From: Rebecca billardiae RCC1528
Taxonomy: Eukaryota > Haptophyta
Direction: 5' to 3'
Length of the DNA: 64,000 nt
NCBI GenBank assembly: GCA_965240325.2
Contig: OZ251231.1
Coordinates: forward strand, 1,054,001-1,118,000
The position numbers were made by a program, and so were the translations under genes. Positions 9,901 to 18,415 of the stretch are shown here, one piece after another. Numbering within the stretch: the stretch's first letter is position 1; each line of letters starts with the position of its first letter. The notes under the pieces were generated by a model. The model was not told the origin of the DNA. It worked only from the letters and a program-made list of their open reading frames with translations, and did not search any database.

Positions 9901-10273
9901 GACGTGAATGCCCATCGATGAATATGATCCCATGAGGATACCCTCCACGCGCGCCATCGGCCCCAACTGGTAAGTCGATGCGTGCCATGGAGAAGATGTC
10001 GACGTGCGTCACCTGCCCAGGGTAGTGCGCCGTCGGCATTGCGTCCGCGAACGGCCGCCGCGTCATGCCCGCCGCCGACTGCTCGTCGAGCGACTCACGC
10101 CGCGCGTTCGCCCCCTCCATCCCCTCGGCCACGCGTCGCGTGCGCTCGAGTAGACGTTGGTCATTGGTGCCCGTTCGAACCGACCAAGTGCGCAACCACG
10201 CCGGATCAGCGCCTCGCGCCGCCTCCGTAGTGTTTGTGGTTCGCACCTGCGCGGGTTCCGGGCTTAGGCGTTT
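6992..10273 (-). CDS. pol: Copia pol: integrase, reverse transcriptase, RNase H
   Basis: About 1093 codons in the -1 frame relative to gag-protease. The open frame starts further upstream (10672), but that part only overlaps the protease frame out of phase. Integrase core: VDIFSM (near 10000), HTDGGSTL (near 9750) and SSNGVAERAIRTLKSR (near 9640) supply the D, D and E positions. No canonical HHCC finger is evident before it. Reverse transcriptase: FKARSVLLGN (near 8430), VKDAYLNSEL (near 8245) and the active site FVDDLLF (near 7975). RNase H: SSTEAEYVALSDC (near 7330) and EDNKGAIDL (near 7225), followed by HKRSKHIEIKHHYVRD, the typical copia C-terminus. No internal stop is seen. It should be made as a Gag-Pol fusion by ribosomal frameshifting. 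Confidence 0.93.
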   Translation of the reverse strand, partial: KRLSPEPAQVRTTNTTEAARGADPAWLRTWSVRTGTNDQRLLERTRRVAEGMEGANARRESLDEQSAAGMTRRPFADAMPTAHYPGQVTHVDIFSMARIDLPVGADGARGGYPHGIIFIDGHSRRWQVYALRSLDDAEVGRAFRWYAQLLGTGAMHMSHWVLASGCTMARRHIHTDGGSTLLSTYVEGELAKLGFSSTVTSAPDSPSSNGVAERAIRTLKSRLRATVVARGVSRVDWHYAAWHACASRNRLASRGIIRDDGDIEWLTPDELFFGKRPTWKHHVAFGARCRVLMLGARRNALGQLRQRALPGRVYLWGGHGVQWRGTWRYVLGYVCRLDDGRLVHSRDVRIDETDLVEGGHSSLGAPDGGAYVGDGDGAAVSGGLRPVGGDADCEDEDGDGGETPADAGNDDATEFDVGYDDDADASTSGRGRSSVDAGHRGCSSAGAEPSTPTPQGGRDGAGASMTQPGRQDQIPPTESRRGAAADAGGPPRGADGDDGVIEDAPPPGLDMGHDPLRRDRTSRRRPQLLTAVVSAASVFQKINVKVPTNYREAMRSAEAPQWQGAMLEHLEGHKLLGTSEEVVVPEGTRVLPSQWVFDVKSNPEGEVTRFKARSVLLGNLQRPGIDFQEVFAPTIRPEQVRLLVAIAAQQAGARVDLGAASVAALGILSKGDVKDAYLNSELKPDERPLFSFPPGYVPSTQAPPGYKVVGRSLKAYPGLRQSGRAWHRTHRTQLLARGFSECPSAPCIYVKESAPGEFIIAGGFVDDLLFLNLTRDARAVEKLAADLKEHYEIKLSERLDKFLGAVFEVHDDGILMHLGPYVESVLQRFGLNASTPARTPEPAARAQLSDDDEALLQRAEIENYQAMVGCLMFAMVTARPDIAHAVNMLTRRMSRPRAVDLVSAKRVLRYLRGCPRLGILFKFATDSEHPDLLAFADSDWASNPVETKGRSTGGYIVFYNGAPVSWHSGLQGTVSLSSTEAEYVALSDCCREVSYLRSILESMRQPPRGATEVREDNKGAIDLVENPVHHKRSKHIEIKHHYVRDAQEGGKVKVVKVHTSLNHSDIMTKATDGATFKRHVDAIMVDRHPTRAR

Positions 10274-12828
10274 GGGGGCGGCGCAGCGCCAACGCGCCCC
10301 CGCCCCGCGCCCACGCGCCGCACTGGCGCCCTGCGCCGTGCGCGCGCCTCCGCCGGCGCATCGCCGACGTCCGGCCCCACCTGGCGCCGTACGATCTCGG
10401 CGCGCAGCGTGGAATCGCGCGGCAGCTGCACGACGCCGCCTCCCAGCGCCGTAAAGTCCGCAGTGTTGCCGCGCTGCGAGTAGTGGAACTCGATGCCTGC
10501 GTCTGCGCAGTGCTCGACCGACAGCAGCGGCGCCGTGACGCGCCGCGACGCCCACGCCTCGATCTCGAGCGTGAGGACCTTGTCGCTGTCGTCGTCCGCC
10601 GCAAGCTTGACCACCAGGGTCCCGCGGTGAGTGACCCGCTCCCGCGCACCGTTCCCCCACTCGATCTGACATGCGCCGTCCACCGGGGTAAGATTCGTCA
10701 AATCCTCGGCCATGGCGATGTTCTTCCGTGCGCCAGTGTCAAACACCAACGCCCGCGTGTTGTCCTCCGGCGGCGCCCCGCGTGCCTCGGCCGCCCGCGC
10801 CGCGACGATCTCGATGTCCTCGTCGCGCTGCGCCCTGCCGCCGATAGCCGCGCCAATAGGCGCCAAGCCGAGTCTGGCGCCGGCGCCGCCGCCGTCTCCG
10901 GCGTCAGCGTCACCGTCGCCACCAACGGCGCCGTCTGGCTCGTCCCCCTGCTCGGGAGCGAACGCGACCTGCGTGCGGACCGTGCCGCCGCCGTTGCCAT
11001 TACCGACCACGGCGCGGGTGCTGCCCCCGCCACCGCCGCCGCCACCGCCACCGCCGCTCCGATGTGAGCCACGGCTGCGATCCGACCGCGTCGACGCCGC
11101 GTCATCGCCAGCGTTCGAGTCGCGATCAGCCTGCGTCACCTGCGGGCAGTAACGCTTGATATGCCCCACGGCGCCGCACTTGTAGCAGCGCGGCCCGTGC
11201 GCGTCGTCGGAGTCGTCCTGGCCTCCGCGGCCGGCGCCGCGGCCAGTGCCGCCGCCGCCACCGCCACGACCTCCGCCGCCGCCACCACGGCCAGCCGGCG
11301 ACTTCGTGTCGCCGCCGCCGCCACCCGCCGACGCCGCCGCCGCCTGCGCCAGGCGGAGCCCGTCGATTGGGTGCGCGCGGGTAGCGCCGCCGCCTCCTGG
11401 CGTGCGGCCACCCGCCCCTGGGCGCCCAGGGCCGCCGCGGTCAACCCGCTTGCCCTTGGAGAAGTCCCAGTCCTCGAACTTGCCGTTGAGCTCGTGCACG
11501 AGCTCCTGCACGTCGAAGTTCGTCACGGTCCTGTAGTCCTTCGACTCGTACCGCGTCCGCATCTCGATGCCCGCGCCCACCGACGGAATGAACTCGATGA
11601 GCCGCGCAAGCATCTCCGCCGCTGGCGCTGCGTCACTCAGCTCCTGCAGCAGCACGTGGTTGTGCTGTAGCACCTGGAAGAGCTCGAGGGCGCCGACGCC
11701 GTCCTTGCCGCAGTCCGGCAGGACCGTCCGATGCCAGCGTGCCCGCACCGACATGTACTTCCGCATGTCGTCGGGCTTGCGCATGCGCAGGATCGTCTTC
11801 CACAGGTACAGAAACTCGCGCCCCGGCGTAAGTGCGCCCCGGCGCGCGCGCTCCTCCTGCACCTCCGGCTGCGTCTCCATGAGGCGGTTGATGTGCTGCC
11901 ACGCAGCCTCCGTCACCCACGACCGCAGCTCGGTGCGTAAGAAAGCCGTCCCTTTCTCGTACTGCGCCCCGGCGTACTTGGCGGGGTCCGCCTCGTCGCC
12001 GTCCGGCGCTGCCTCCAACACGCTCTGTCGGAGTTTGATGTCCAGCATGGCGTGCTCGCTCGCCTGCCGCTCATGCATCTGATCCTCGGTCTCGCGCTCG
12101 CGGCGGTAGAGCTCACGCGCGCGCGGATCGAGCGTCACGGCAGCGCCGCCCGCGGGCGCCGCGCCACCCATCCCGCCGGCGCCGCCCGTAGGCGCCGCGC
12201 CGACGCCGGCGCCGCCCGCAGGCGTCGTGCCGTCAGTCCCAGCCGGCGCACCTGCCGCGCCGCCTGTGCCCACACCCGGACCGGGTGTGCCGGCCGCCGG
12301 ACCCGGAGAAATTCCGGATCCGCCGCCCGCCGCCGGACCTGAACCCGGTCCGGTCGCCGTCGGGCCGCCCGGAGTGGCTAAACCACTCCCCGCGCCCGCC
12401 GAGGCAGCCTGCGCGTAGCTTGGCGCCTGCCTCGCCCCCGCCGCCGCCGCCGCCGCGCGTTCCGCCGCGGCCCGGCGCTCGGCGTGCTCGCGGCGCTCGT
12501 GCTCGTGGCGATGGTCGAGCAGCCGCTGCTGCAGCGCGTAGTTCTCACGCGCCAGGTCCATCCGCTCGGCACTGACCTTGATCATCTTCGCCGCGGATGG
12601 GTTGAATGTCTCCCACGTCGAGTTGTACTCCTCGAGCGTGTTGATGCGGTGCTCCGCGTTCGGGCCGTGCGTCACGATGATGCCGTTCAGTGCGGACATC
12701 GTAGCACCTTGCCCCGCCGGAAGCGCCGCCAGCTTGCTCGCCGATTGCGCGAGCCAACGCTGCTGATTACCTTTGTCGTTGAGGCTCCCAACGTCGACCG
12801 AGCCGTAGTACCGGCCGCTCGTGCTCAT
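10264..12828 (-). CDS. gag: Copia gag and aspartic protease
   Basis: About 854 residues from the ATG at 12828 (MSTSGRYYG). An upstream in-frame ATG at 12885 overlaps the last base of the LTR and is less likely. The N-terminal half is helical and carries an Ala/Gly/Pro-rich linker. The Gag region ends in a Gly-rich segment and one CCHC zinc knuckle, CYKCGAVGHIKRYC (about 11150-11192), for RNA binding. The protease follows, with ALVFDTGARKN (near 10740) giving the catalytic D-T-G. The frame ends at TAA 10264-10266, two codons after a slippery heptamer. No convincing primer-binding site for a common tRNA was found in the 57 bases between LTR and ATG. Confidence 0.9.
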   Translation of the reverse strand: MSTSGRYYGSVDVGSLNDKGNQQRWLAQSASKLAALPAGQGATMSALNGIIVTHGPNAEHRINTLEEYNSTWETFNPSAAKMIKVSAERMDLARENYALQQRLLDHRHEHERREHAERRAAAERAAAAAAGARQAPSYAQAASAGAGSGLATPGGPTATGPGSGPAAGGGSGISPGPAAGTPGPGVGTGGAAGAPAGTDGTTPAGGAGVGAAPTGGAGGMGGAAPAGGAAVTLDPRARELYRRERETEDQMHERQASEHAMLDIKLRQSVLEAAPDGDEADPAKYAGAQYEKGTAFLRTELRSWVTEAAWQHINRLMETQPEVQEERARRGALTPGREFLYLWKTILRMRKPDDMRKYMSVRARWHRTVLPDCGKDGVGALELFQVLQHNHVLLQELSDAAPAAEMLARLIEFIPSVGAGIEMRTRYESKDYRTVTNFDVQELVHELNGKFEDWDFSKGKRVDRGGPGRPGAGGRTPGGGGATRAHPIDGLRLAQAAAASAGGGGGDTKSPAGRGGGGGGRGGGGGGTGRGAGRGGQDDSDDAHGPRCYKCGAVGHIKRYCPQVTQADRDSNAGDDAASTRSDRSRGSHRSGGGGGGGGGGGSTRAVVGNGNGGGTVRTQVAFAPEQGDEPDGAVGGDGDADAGDGGGAGARLGLAPIGAAIGGRAQRDEDIEIVAARAAEARGAPPEDNTRALVFDTGARKNIAMAEDLTNLTPVDGACQIEWGNGARERVTHRGTLVVKLAADDDSDKVLTLEIEAWASRRVTAPLLSVEHCADAGIEFHYSQRGNTADFTALGGGVVQLPRDSTLRAEIVRRQVGPDVGDAPAEARARRRAPVRRVGAGRGRVGAAPPPNA
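10270..10276 (-). promoter_or_regulatory. -1 ribosomal frameshift slippery site CCCAAAC
   Basis: In the gag frame the codons read C-CCA-AAC-GCC-TAA. CCCAAAC fits the X-XXY-YYZ rule for tandem -1 slippage, and the -1 frame opens directly into pol. The stop codon is six bases downstream of the heptamer. No stimulatory pseudoknot could be confirmed by eye. Confidence 0.75.
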
Positions 12829-12884
12829 CGGCGCGATCGATGAGAAAGCGCCGCGCGTACGATCCCTCCCGATCGCTGCATGCA

Positions 12885-13493
12885 TATTGGGTAAACGCGA
12901 GCTCCGAGCGTCTCGAGCCCTGCTAAGAGCTCACCGGCGCGTCCTCGGGCGCGTCGTCGATGTTGACCACGAGAGGCAACCTCCTTCCCTTCGCTCCTTT
13001 ACGAAGACAAGCTAACCTCCCGCCGACCTTTTGGTCGCGGGGTGACCACGTCGCGGCCGGCTCCGGGGAATGCGTTACCTTCCCGAAAACCGCCCGTCCC
13101 GACGTAACTCCCGGACGTCCTCGTCCGTCCACCCTCAGCCGGATTCCCACTTTTCCGAAAGTGGAAATCCGGATGGACTCCCACGATGGCGTCCGGGCCA
13201 TGCCCGTGCGACGTCACCGTGTCGCGCTGCGCCGGGCCGTACCGCCCGCGCACGCGCCGCGTCCGTGTCGCTCCGCGTCCGCGCTGCCGCGTCCGCGCTC
13301 CGCGTCCACGTCGATCCGCGCCAGCGCTGCTGCGCTCGCGCTCCTGCCGCCGCGCGCGCCGCGCGCGCGCGCCGCCAGCCAGCCACTGCTCCGTAGCTGA
13401 TGACGCCGGCCCGCCTGGTGCGGCGCCGGCCCTGACGTCCCAGCGGCGACGCCATCTGCTGAGATGCGCGCCCCAGGCCGCGTCAGCTCAACA
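12885..13493 (-). repeat. 5' LTR of the copia element
   Basis: 609 bp, an exact +6538 offset copy of 6347-6955 as far as can be read. It is followed by GTATT at 13494-13498. As the upstream LTR on the minus strand it should carry the promoter. Confidence 0.93.
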
Positions 13494-13498
13494 GTATT
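13494..13498. other. Target-site duplication GTATT, right copy
   Basis: Second copy of the 5-bp duplication, directly after the LTR. Confidence 0.9.
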
Positions 13499-13696
13499 CA
13501 TGCATGAGTTCATCTCCGTGGATCAAGATGATGACGATGATGATTGATGATGATGATGACGATGGCAAAAAGCAGGCGGTATATCGCGTAGGCGGGACGA
13601 CGATAACGATGACGATGCCAATGATGCGCGCCGCGTACAATAGCTTCATGTCGGGCTGCGAGCTCAGGGGAACCAAACAGTAAGGGAGAATCCTCA

Positions 13697-16597
13697 TCAC
13701 GCCTTTTGAGCACTGCGCTCGGCGGCAGGAGAGCCAACGGTGGCCGTTGCGGTGACCGGCACCTCCGGAACGGAGTTGGGGTTTTCCTGGTCGGGCTCGG
13801 GCGCCACGGAGATCTTGATGGCGTTGGCGCGCCGGGCGAAGTACACGGCGCAGGCAGCGAGAGCGCAGATGGCGACTGCGCCTCCGCCCACGATCAGGCC
13901 GACGGCGAGCGCGCCCAGCAGCGGCGCGGAGGGAGCCAGAGTGGCAGAGCTTGACGTGCTGCCGCCGCCGCCCCCGCCGCCTCCGCCGCCTCCTCCGCCG
14001 CCGCTGCTGCCGCTCGAACCACTGCCGTCCGAGTCGCCATCGCTCGCAGAGGGCGGGAGCATCACCCGGCTCACGGAGACCGCGACCACAGCCGTCCCCG
14101 TTGCGGACGCGACGGAGCTGCCAATCGCCTCGGCACGCGCCTGCACGAGCTCGGCGAGCGCGTCGACCGTCGGCGCCTGCGCGGCGCTCGCCTCGGTGTG
14201 CAGCACGTCGAAGATGATGGTCACGCTCGAGTCGATGACAGCGAGCAGCTCGACCTCGCTCGTCGTCACGTTGAGCGCGCTCGCGACGCCCTGCTTGAAG
14301 TTCTCGCGCTGCTGCTGCCCGGACTCGGAGCTCTCGTCCCAGTCGCTCGCGGAGCCCTCCAGCGTCGCCTCGGAGCGCACGCGCGCGATGCTGGTGTCGC
14401 CCGCCATCGGCGGGAGCGGCGGCGGACTCGGCGGGGGCGAGTACACCGCGTAGTCGACGGCGTACAGGTTCCACAGCGCGTGCGCGTTCGAGCTCTCGTT
14501 CCACGCGCTGCAGCAGCGGCAGCCCCACCCCTGCTGCGAGGGCGCAAACATGATCACGTCGCAGCCCGCGGCAAAGGCCAGGCTGCCGCACTCGCTCAGG
14601 TCGACCTCGCTGAAACCCAAGCTCTGGGTGACGCACTCGCGCTCGGCGGAGAGCAGGGTAGCGACTGGGCGTCCAGGCGGCAACGGCGGCTGGGGCGGCG
14701 GCGGCGTGGGCGGCGGACTCGGCGGGGGCGAGTACACCGCGTAGTCGACGGCGTACAGGTTCCACAGCGCGTGCGCGTTCGAGTTATCGTCCCACGCGCT
14801 GCAGCAGCGGCAGCCCCACCCCTGCTGCGAGGGCGCGAACATGATCACGTCGCAGCCCGCGGCAAAGGCCAGGCTGCCGCACTCGCTCAGGTCGACCTCG
14901 CCGAAACCCAAGCTTTGCGTGACGCACTCGCGCTCGGCGGAGAGCAGGGTGGCAACTGTGCGTCCAGGCGGCAACGGCGGCTGGGGCGGTGGCGGTGGGG
15001 GCGGCGCCGGTAGGGGTGGCGGCGTCGGGGGCGTCGGGGGCGTCGGGGGCAGCGGGGGCGAGTACACCCCATACTCGACGGTGTACAGGTCCCACGACGC
15101 GTGCGCGTTCGAGTTCTCGTCCCACTCGCTGCAGCAGCGGCACCCCCAGGCGGCCCAGTTCTCCGTCGAGTGCATGATCACGTCGCAGCCGAAGGCGCCG
15201 CGTAACTCATACGCCGCGCTCGCGCACTCGCTGAGGTCGATCAGGCCCAAGAACACGCTTTGGGAGACGCACTCGCGCTCGGCGGAGAGCAGGGTAGCAA
15301 CTGGGCGTCCAGGCGGCAGCGGCGGCTGGGGCGGCGGCGGTGGGGGCGACGGCGTTGGGGGTGGCGGCGGCCGGGGCGTCGGGGGCAGCGGGGGCGGCCG
15401 AGATGGCGGAGGCAGCATCGGTGGCGGCGATGGCGGCGATGGCGGTGGCGACGAAGATGGTGACGGCGGCGGGCTGTGCGTCGGCGGTGGCGAGTAGGTC
15501 GAGTAGGACAACCTGTACAGGTTAGAGCCCCACAGACGGCCCTGCGTCTCGGACCACTCGATACAGCAGCTGTAGTCATCCCCCAAAGAGAAGGTGTCGT
15601 AGGGATCCCAAGTGGAGGTGTACGCGACGACCTCGCAGTCGGCCGTTGCTGCCGCCAGCTGCGCAACCTCGTGCAGCTCGTGGAAGAAGCCGAGCCACTC
15701 GCCCCAGACGTCGCAATCCTGATACTGGACGAACAGCTCGAGGTCCCACCGCCCGGGCGGAGACGGAGGAGACGGAGGCGGGGACGGAGGAGACGGCGGC
15801 GGAGGCGGCGGAGGCGGTGACGGCGGTGGCGAGGGTGGCGGCGACGACGGCGGAGGCGGCGACGGTGGGGAAGGCGGCGACGCGGGCGGCGGCGGCGAGG
15901 GCGGCTCGAACTGGTAGTACTCCGGCTGGTACAAATTGTGGGCGTAGTCCCAGCCAGTCGAGGTCCAGGTAATGCAACACGCGCATGAATAAGAATAACC
16001 GTTCCACTGGAAGACCTCGCAGGATGCGCCAGCTGCCGCAGCAGCGCATCCCTCAAGGCCACCGAACGAGTAGAGGCTGGACTGGGTGGTGCATGACCGC
16101 TGCTCGAAGAGCAGGGTGGCGGTCCAGCGGCCAGGCGGCGGCGCGGGCGGCGATGGTGGCGGCGATGGCGAAGGCGGCGGGCTTGGCGACGGCGGTGGAG
16201 GGCTTGGGGGTGGAGGGCTCGGTGGTGGACTTGGCGGGGGCGGCGGCATGTAAGCAGCGAACGCGTTCGTGTAGAGGTCGTTCGACGAGTACGTCCCCTC
16301 GCCCTCCTCGGACACGCGCTCGCAGCAGAAGCAGTCTCCGCGCCAGTCGTCCCACTCGAAGACCTCGCAAGGCCACGTCCGCTCCCAGGACCGACGCGTC
16401 CATGCCGCGCACGATTCGAGGTCGGGTGCGCCGTACCACCGCCCCGTATGACCGAACTGGTTCGAGTTTGGCCCGTACTCCAGGCACCTCTCGTTGGCGC
16501 GGTAGAGCACGGGGCGCATGCGCCCTGGCGGCGGCGGTGAAGCGACGTGCCAATGACCGGGGGCGGACACCCCGAGGGCCACAGCGAGAGCGAACAT
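13697..16597 (-). CDS. Secreted or membrane-anchored protein with six Cys-rich modules and Pro/Ser-rich linkers
   Basis: 966 residues from ATG 16597. A short hydrophobic N-terminus (MFALAVALGVSA) looks like a signal peptide. Six related modules of about 75-95 residues lie at roughly 25-117, 157-231, 282-369, 431-513, 545-624 and 642-721. Each has conserved Cys, a CxCC or SCC core and a C-terminal (N/D)LY motif. PPSPPP-type linkers (up to about 50 residues) separate them. The last three modules are the most alike (VATLLSAERECV), pointing to recent duplication. Residues 735-850 form a non-repeated domain that may be SEA-like, then comes a Ser/Gly run, one membrane helix (about 890-919) and a cytosolic tail. 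The architecture recalls pherophorin-like wall or surface proteins of algae, but the modules are not firmly assigned. Confidence 0.85.
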   Translation of the reverse strand: MFALAVALGVSAPGHWHVASPPPPGRMRPVLYRANERCLEYGPNSNQFGHTGRWYGAPDLESCAAWTRRSWERTWPCEVFEWDDWRGDCFCCERVSEEGEGTYSSNDLYTNAFAAYMPPPPPSPPPSPPPPSPPPPSPSPPPSPSPPPSPPAPPPGRWTATLLFEQRSCTTQSSLYSFGGLEGCAAAAAGASCEVFQWNGYSYSCACCITWTSTGWDYAHNLYQPEYYQFEPPSPPPPASPPSPPSPPPPSSPPPSPPPSPPPPPPPPSPPSPPPSPPSPPGRWDLELFVQYQDCDVWGEWLGFFHELHEVAQLAAATADCEVVAYTSTWDPYDTFSLGDDYSCCIEWSETQGRLWGSNLYRLSYSTYSPPPTHSPPPSPSSSPPPSPPSPPPMLPPPSRPPPLPPTPRPPPPPTPSPPPPPPQPPLPPGRPVATLLSAERECVSQSVFLGLIDLSECASAAYELRGAFGCDVIMHSTENWAAWGCRCCSEWDENSNAHASWDLYTVEYGVYSPPLPPTPPTPPTPPPLPAPPPPPPPQPPLPPGRTVATLLSAERECVTQSLGFGEVDLSECGSLAFAAGCDVIMFAPSQQGWGCRCCSAWDDNSNAHALWNLYAVDYAVYSPPPSPPPTPPPPQPPLPPGRPVATLLSAERECVTQSLGFSEVDLSECGSLAFAAGCDVIMFAPSQQGWGCRCCSAWNESSNAHALWNLYAVDYAVYSPPPSPPPLPPMAGDTSIARVRSEATLEGSASDWDESSESGQQQRENFKQGVASALNVTTSEVELLAVIDSSVTIIFDVLHTEASAAQAPTVDALAELVQARAEAIGSSVASATGTAVVAVSVSRVMLPPSASDGDSDGSGSSGSSGGGGGGGGGGGGGGSTSSSATLAPSAPLLGALAVGLIVGGGAVAICALAACAVYFARRANAIKISVAPEPDQENPNSVPEVPVTATATVGSPAAERSAQKA

Positions 16598-16720
16598 CGG
16601 TTACCGCGAGGAACACGACGGACAGCCCGTGCGGGCCCCGCGGACGGACGAGGAGGACTTTGTGAACGAGAGGTCGGTTACCGCGAGGAACACGACGGAC
16701 AGCACGTGTCGACTCCGCGG
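16597..16720. repeat. 77-bp-spaced direct repeat at the 5' end of the Cys-rich gene
   Basis: TCGGTTACCGCGAGGAACAC starts at 16597 and again at 16674, continuing for about 45 bp each. The first copy abuts the start codon, so the repeat lies in the 5' leader or promoter of the minus-strand gene. Confidence 0.8.
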
Positions 16721-17619
16721 ACGGGCGACTTCGAAGGACGGGATGCGAGGAGATGCGCTCTGCTCCGAACTGTGAATCGCTAATCGATTCGTCAATGGTC
16801 TTCTATTGGAAATCGAGTCTGACTTATTAGCAAAAAATAACCAGAGGTAATGCGTTTCGGCGGTTTTTATCCCGACACGGCAGCGATTCGACATCAGACT
16901 GTACCGGCCTACCCGATCGGAGTACCCGATGACCCGATCGAGACTGTCCCGGGTATACGTATGATACAAAAACAGTTATACCGACTATTCTTTCTAGATT
17001 ATTCGCTAAAAGTCTGATACTACCCTTCTTAACCAAGTGTGCACGTTAAAACATAGTAAACTGTAATATTTATTACCGTATCAGGCTTGCAGCGAAGAAT
17101 CGCAGTCCGGACCAATAACGGATGCCACGGACGATGCACCCCGCGCAGCGCGCGGCAAATTGAGGATGTACGTATGATGAAAATGTGATGCTGCGGCGTC
17201 GGAGCCGGGGCTCGTGCACGTCTCAGCCCCCTTGCATGCGCGCGCCGCGTTCGGCGTGGCGCTCTCTACGCTTGACGGGACGTGGAGCGCTTTAGTTGGA
17301 GCGCGCCGCTCACCTCAGGCCGCGCCGCCCACCCACCGCGTGCAGCACTGCAGCTCACGGGCTGAGAGCCGCAGGGCCGCACCAGCTAGAAGCAGCGCTT
17401 CTAAGCCCGGTAACGCGACAGTCTAAGTGGGCGCGCACTGATTCGACGCGCTCTGACGATCACCCTGCTCGTGCGCGGGCTACGGGGAATGCAGCCGCAG
17501 CCAGCTGCCAAGGTGGTCGACAACGGTGCGGGCGGAGTCGGCGTCCTTGAGAGCCCACGATATCCCCGTGAACAGCTAGCTTACTGTAGAGCTGCCTGGA
17601 GCATAGCATGTCCCGGCAA

Positions 17620-17700
17620 GGGAGTACTAAGCTGTAACGGATGTCGGATCTGGCCAGTAGGGACGAGCACCAGGATCAGCGCTCCTCGAAGTAGTCATCT
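17620..17700 (+). repeat. Dispersed repeat copy
   Basis: Resembles 18172-18245 (AAGCTG.AACGGAT...GATCTGG.CAGT.GG) and, inverted, 6131-6153. Confidence 0.55.
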
Positions 17701-17941
17701 GATACTGTCACATAGCAACGGTCATGCCACTATACTGATTACTGTAGCACAGCCGCGTGCCGAAGTATTTGACACAGCATCCAGACACTCGGCCGTCTGA
17801 TCTTTGGTCTGATGAGACTGCGGCGTCCATAGCGTCAGGCGCCTCGCCCTCTATACCTGCTTGCGCCGACTAGCTAGCGCTACTGAACGTTCAGCACATA
17901 TAATCATCAGCAGCATGCATTCGCGCTGCAACGCTCGCGCG

Positions 17942-17979
17942 CACACGCACACACACACACGTACACACACACACACACA
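17942..17979 (+). repeat. (CA)n microsatellite
   Basis: About 38 bases of nearly pure CA. Confidence 0.95.
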
Positions 17980-18070
17980 TTGGTCGGAAGGCGCATACGC
18001 ATTCTATGTCACTTATGTGTCTGCTGCACTCAGCCTGACGCTTGCCCGTTGCATGCCACGTCGTTAAATA

Positions 18071-18083
18071 TGTGTGTGTGTGC

Positions 18084-18118
<35 letters not shown>
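18071..18118 (+). repeat. (TG)n microsatellite
   Basis: About 48 bases of nearly pure TG, 90 bp from the CA tract. Together they can pair as an imperfect inverted repeat. Confidence 0.95.
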
Positions 18119-18119
<1 letters not shown>

Positions 18120-18171
18120 TGTGTTTGACTTTGTAGGCGTGGCATGCAACAGGCAGACGGCAGGGTCAATA

Positions 18172-18415
18172 ATAAGCTGCAACGGATCTGGTCAGTGGGA
18201 CGAACCTCGACCAGCATCAGCACTCCTCGGCCCTCGCAGTCGTCGCCCCGCCTCGTAGGCCGCCCATTGTGATCACTCCATCGCCGAGCGGAAGTCCGAC
18301 GACGGACGAACCGTCGTCTGGCGTCGACGTGTGCGCGCCACCGCGGTGATCGCGATGTCACAACGACGATGTCACGCATCGCGTCAGCTGTGACAGCTGT
18401 CATCTCGAAGTCGTC
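18172..18415 (+). repeat. Dispersed repeat copy, longest of the family
   Basis: Its first part matches 17620-17700; its second part (from about 18274) matches the reverse complement of 6001-6110. Confidence 0.6.

Larger units (their letters stand above)
6347..13493 (-). mobile_element. Complete Ty1/copia LTR retrotransposon, 7147 bp
   Basis: Two 609-bp LTRs in direct orientation (6347-6955 and 12885-13493) flank gag-protease and integrase-RT-RNase H genes on the minus strand. Both ends are flanked by GTATT (6342-6346 and 13494-13498), the 5-bp target duplication. The order integrase before reverse transcriptase places it in Ty1/copia (Pseudoviridae-like). Both genes are intact apart from the programmed frame change, so the copy may be active. 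It sits about 200 bp downstream of the stop codon of the Cys-rich/proline-rich protein gene. Confidence 0.95.

Noticed and set aside
7100-12843. Plus-strand open frames across the retrotransposon
   Set aside because: Shadows of gag and pol produced by high GC at third positions.
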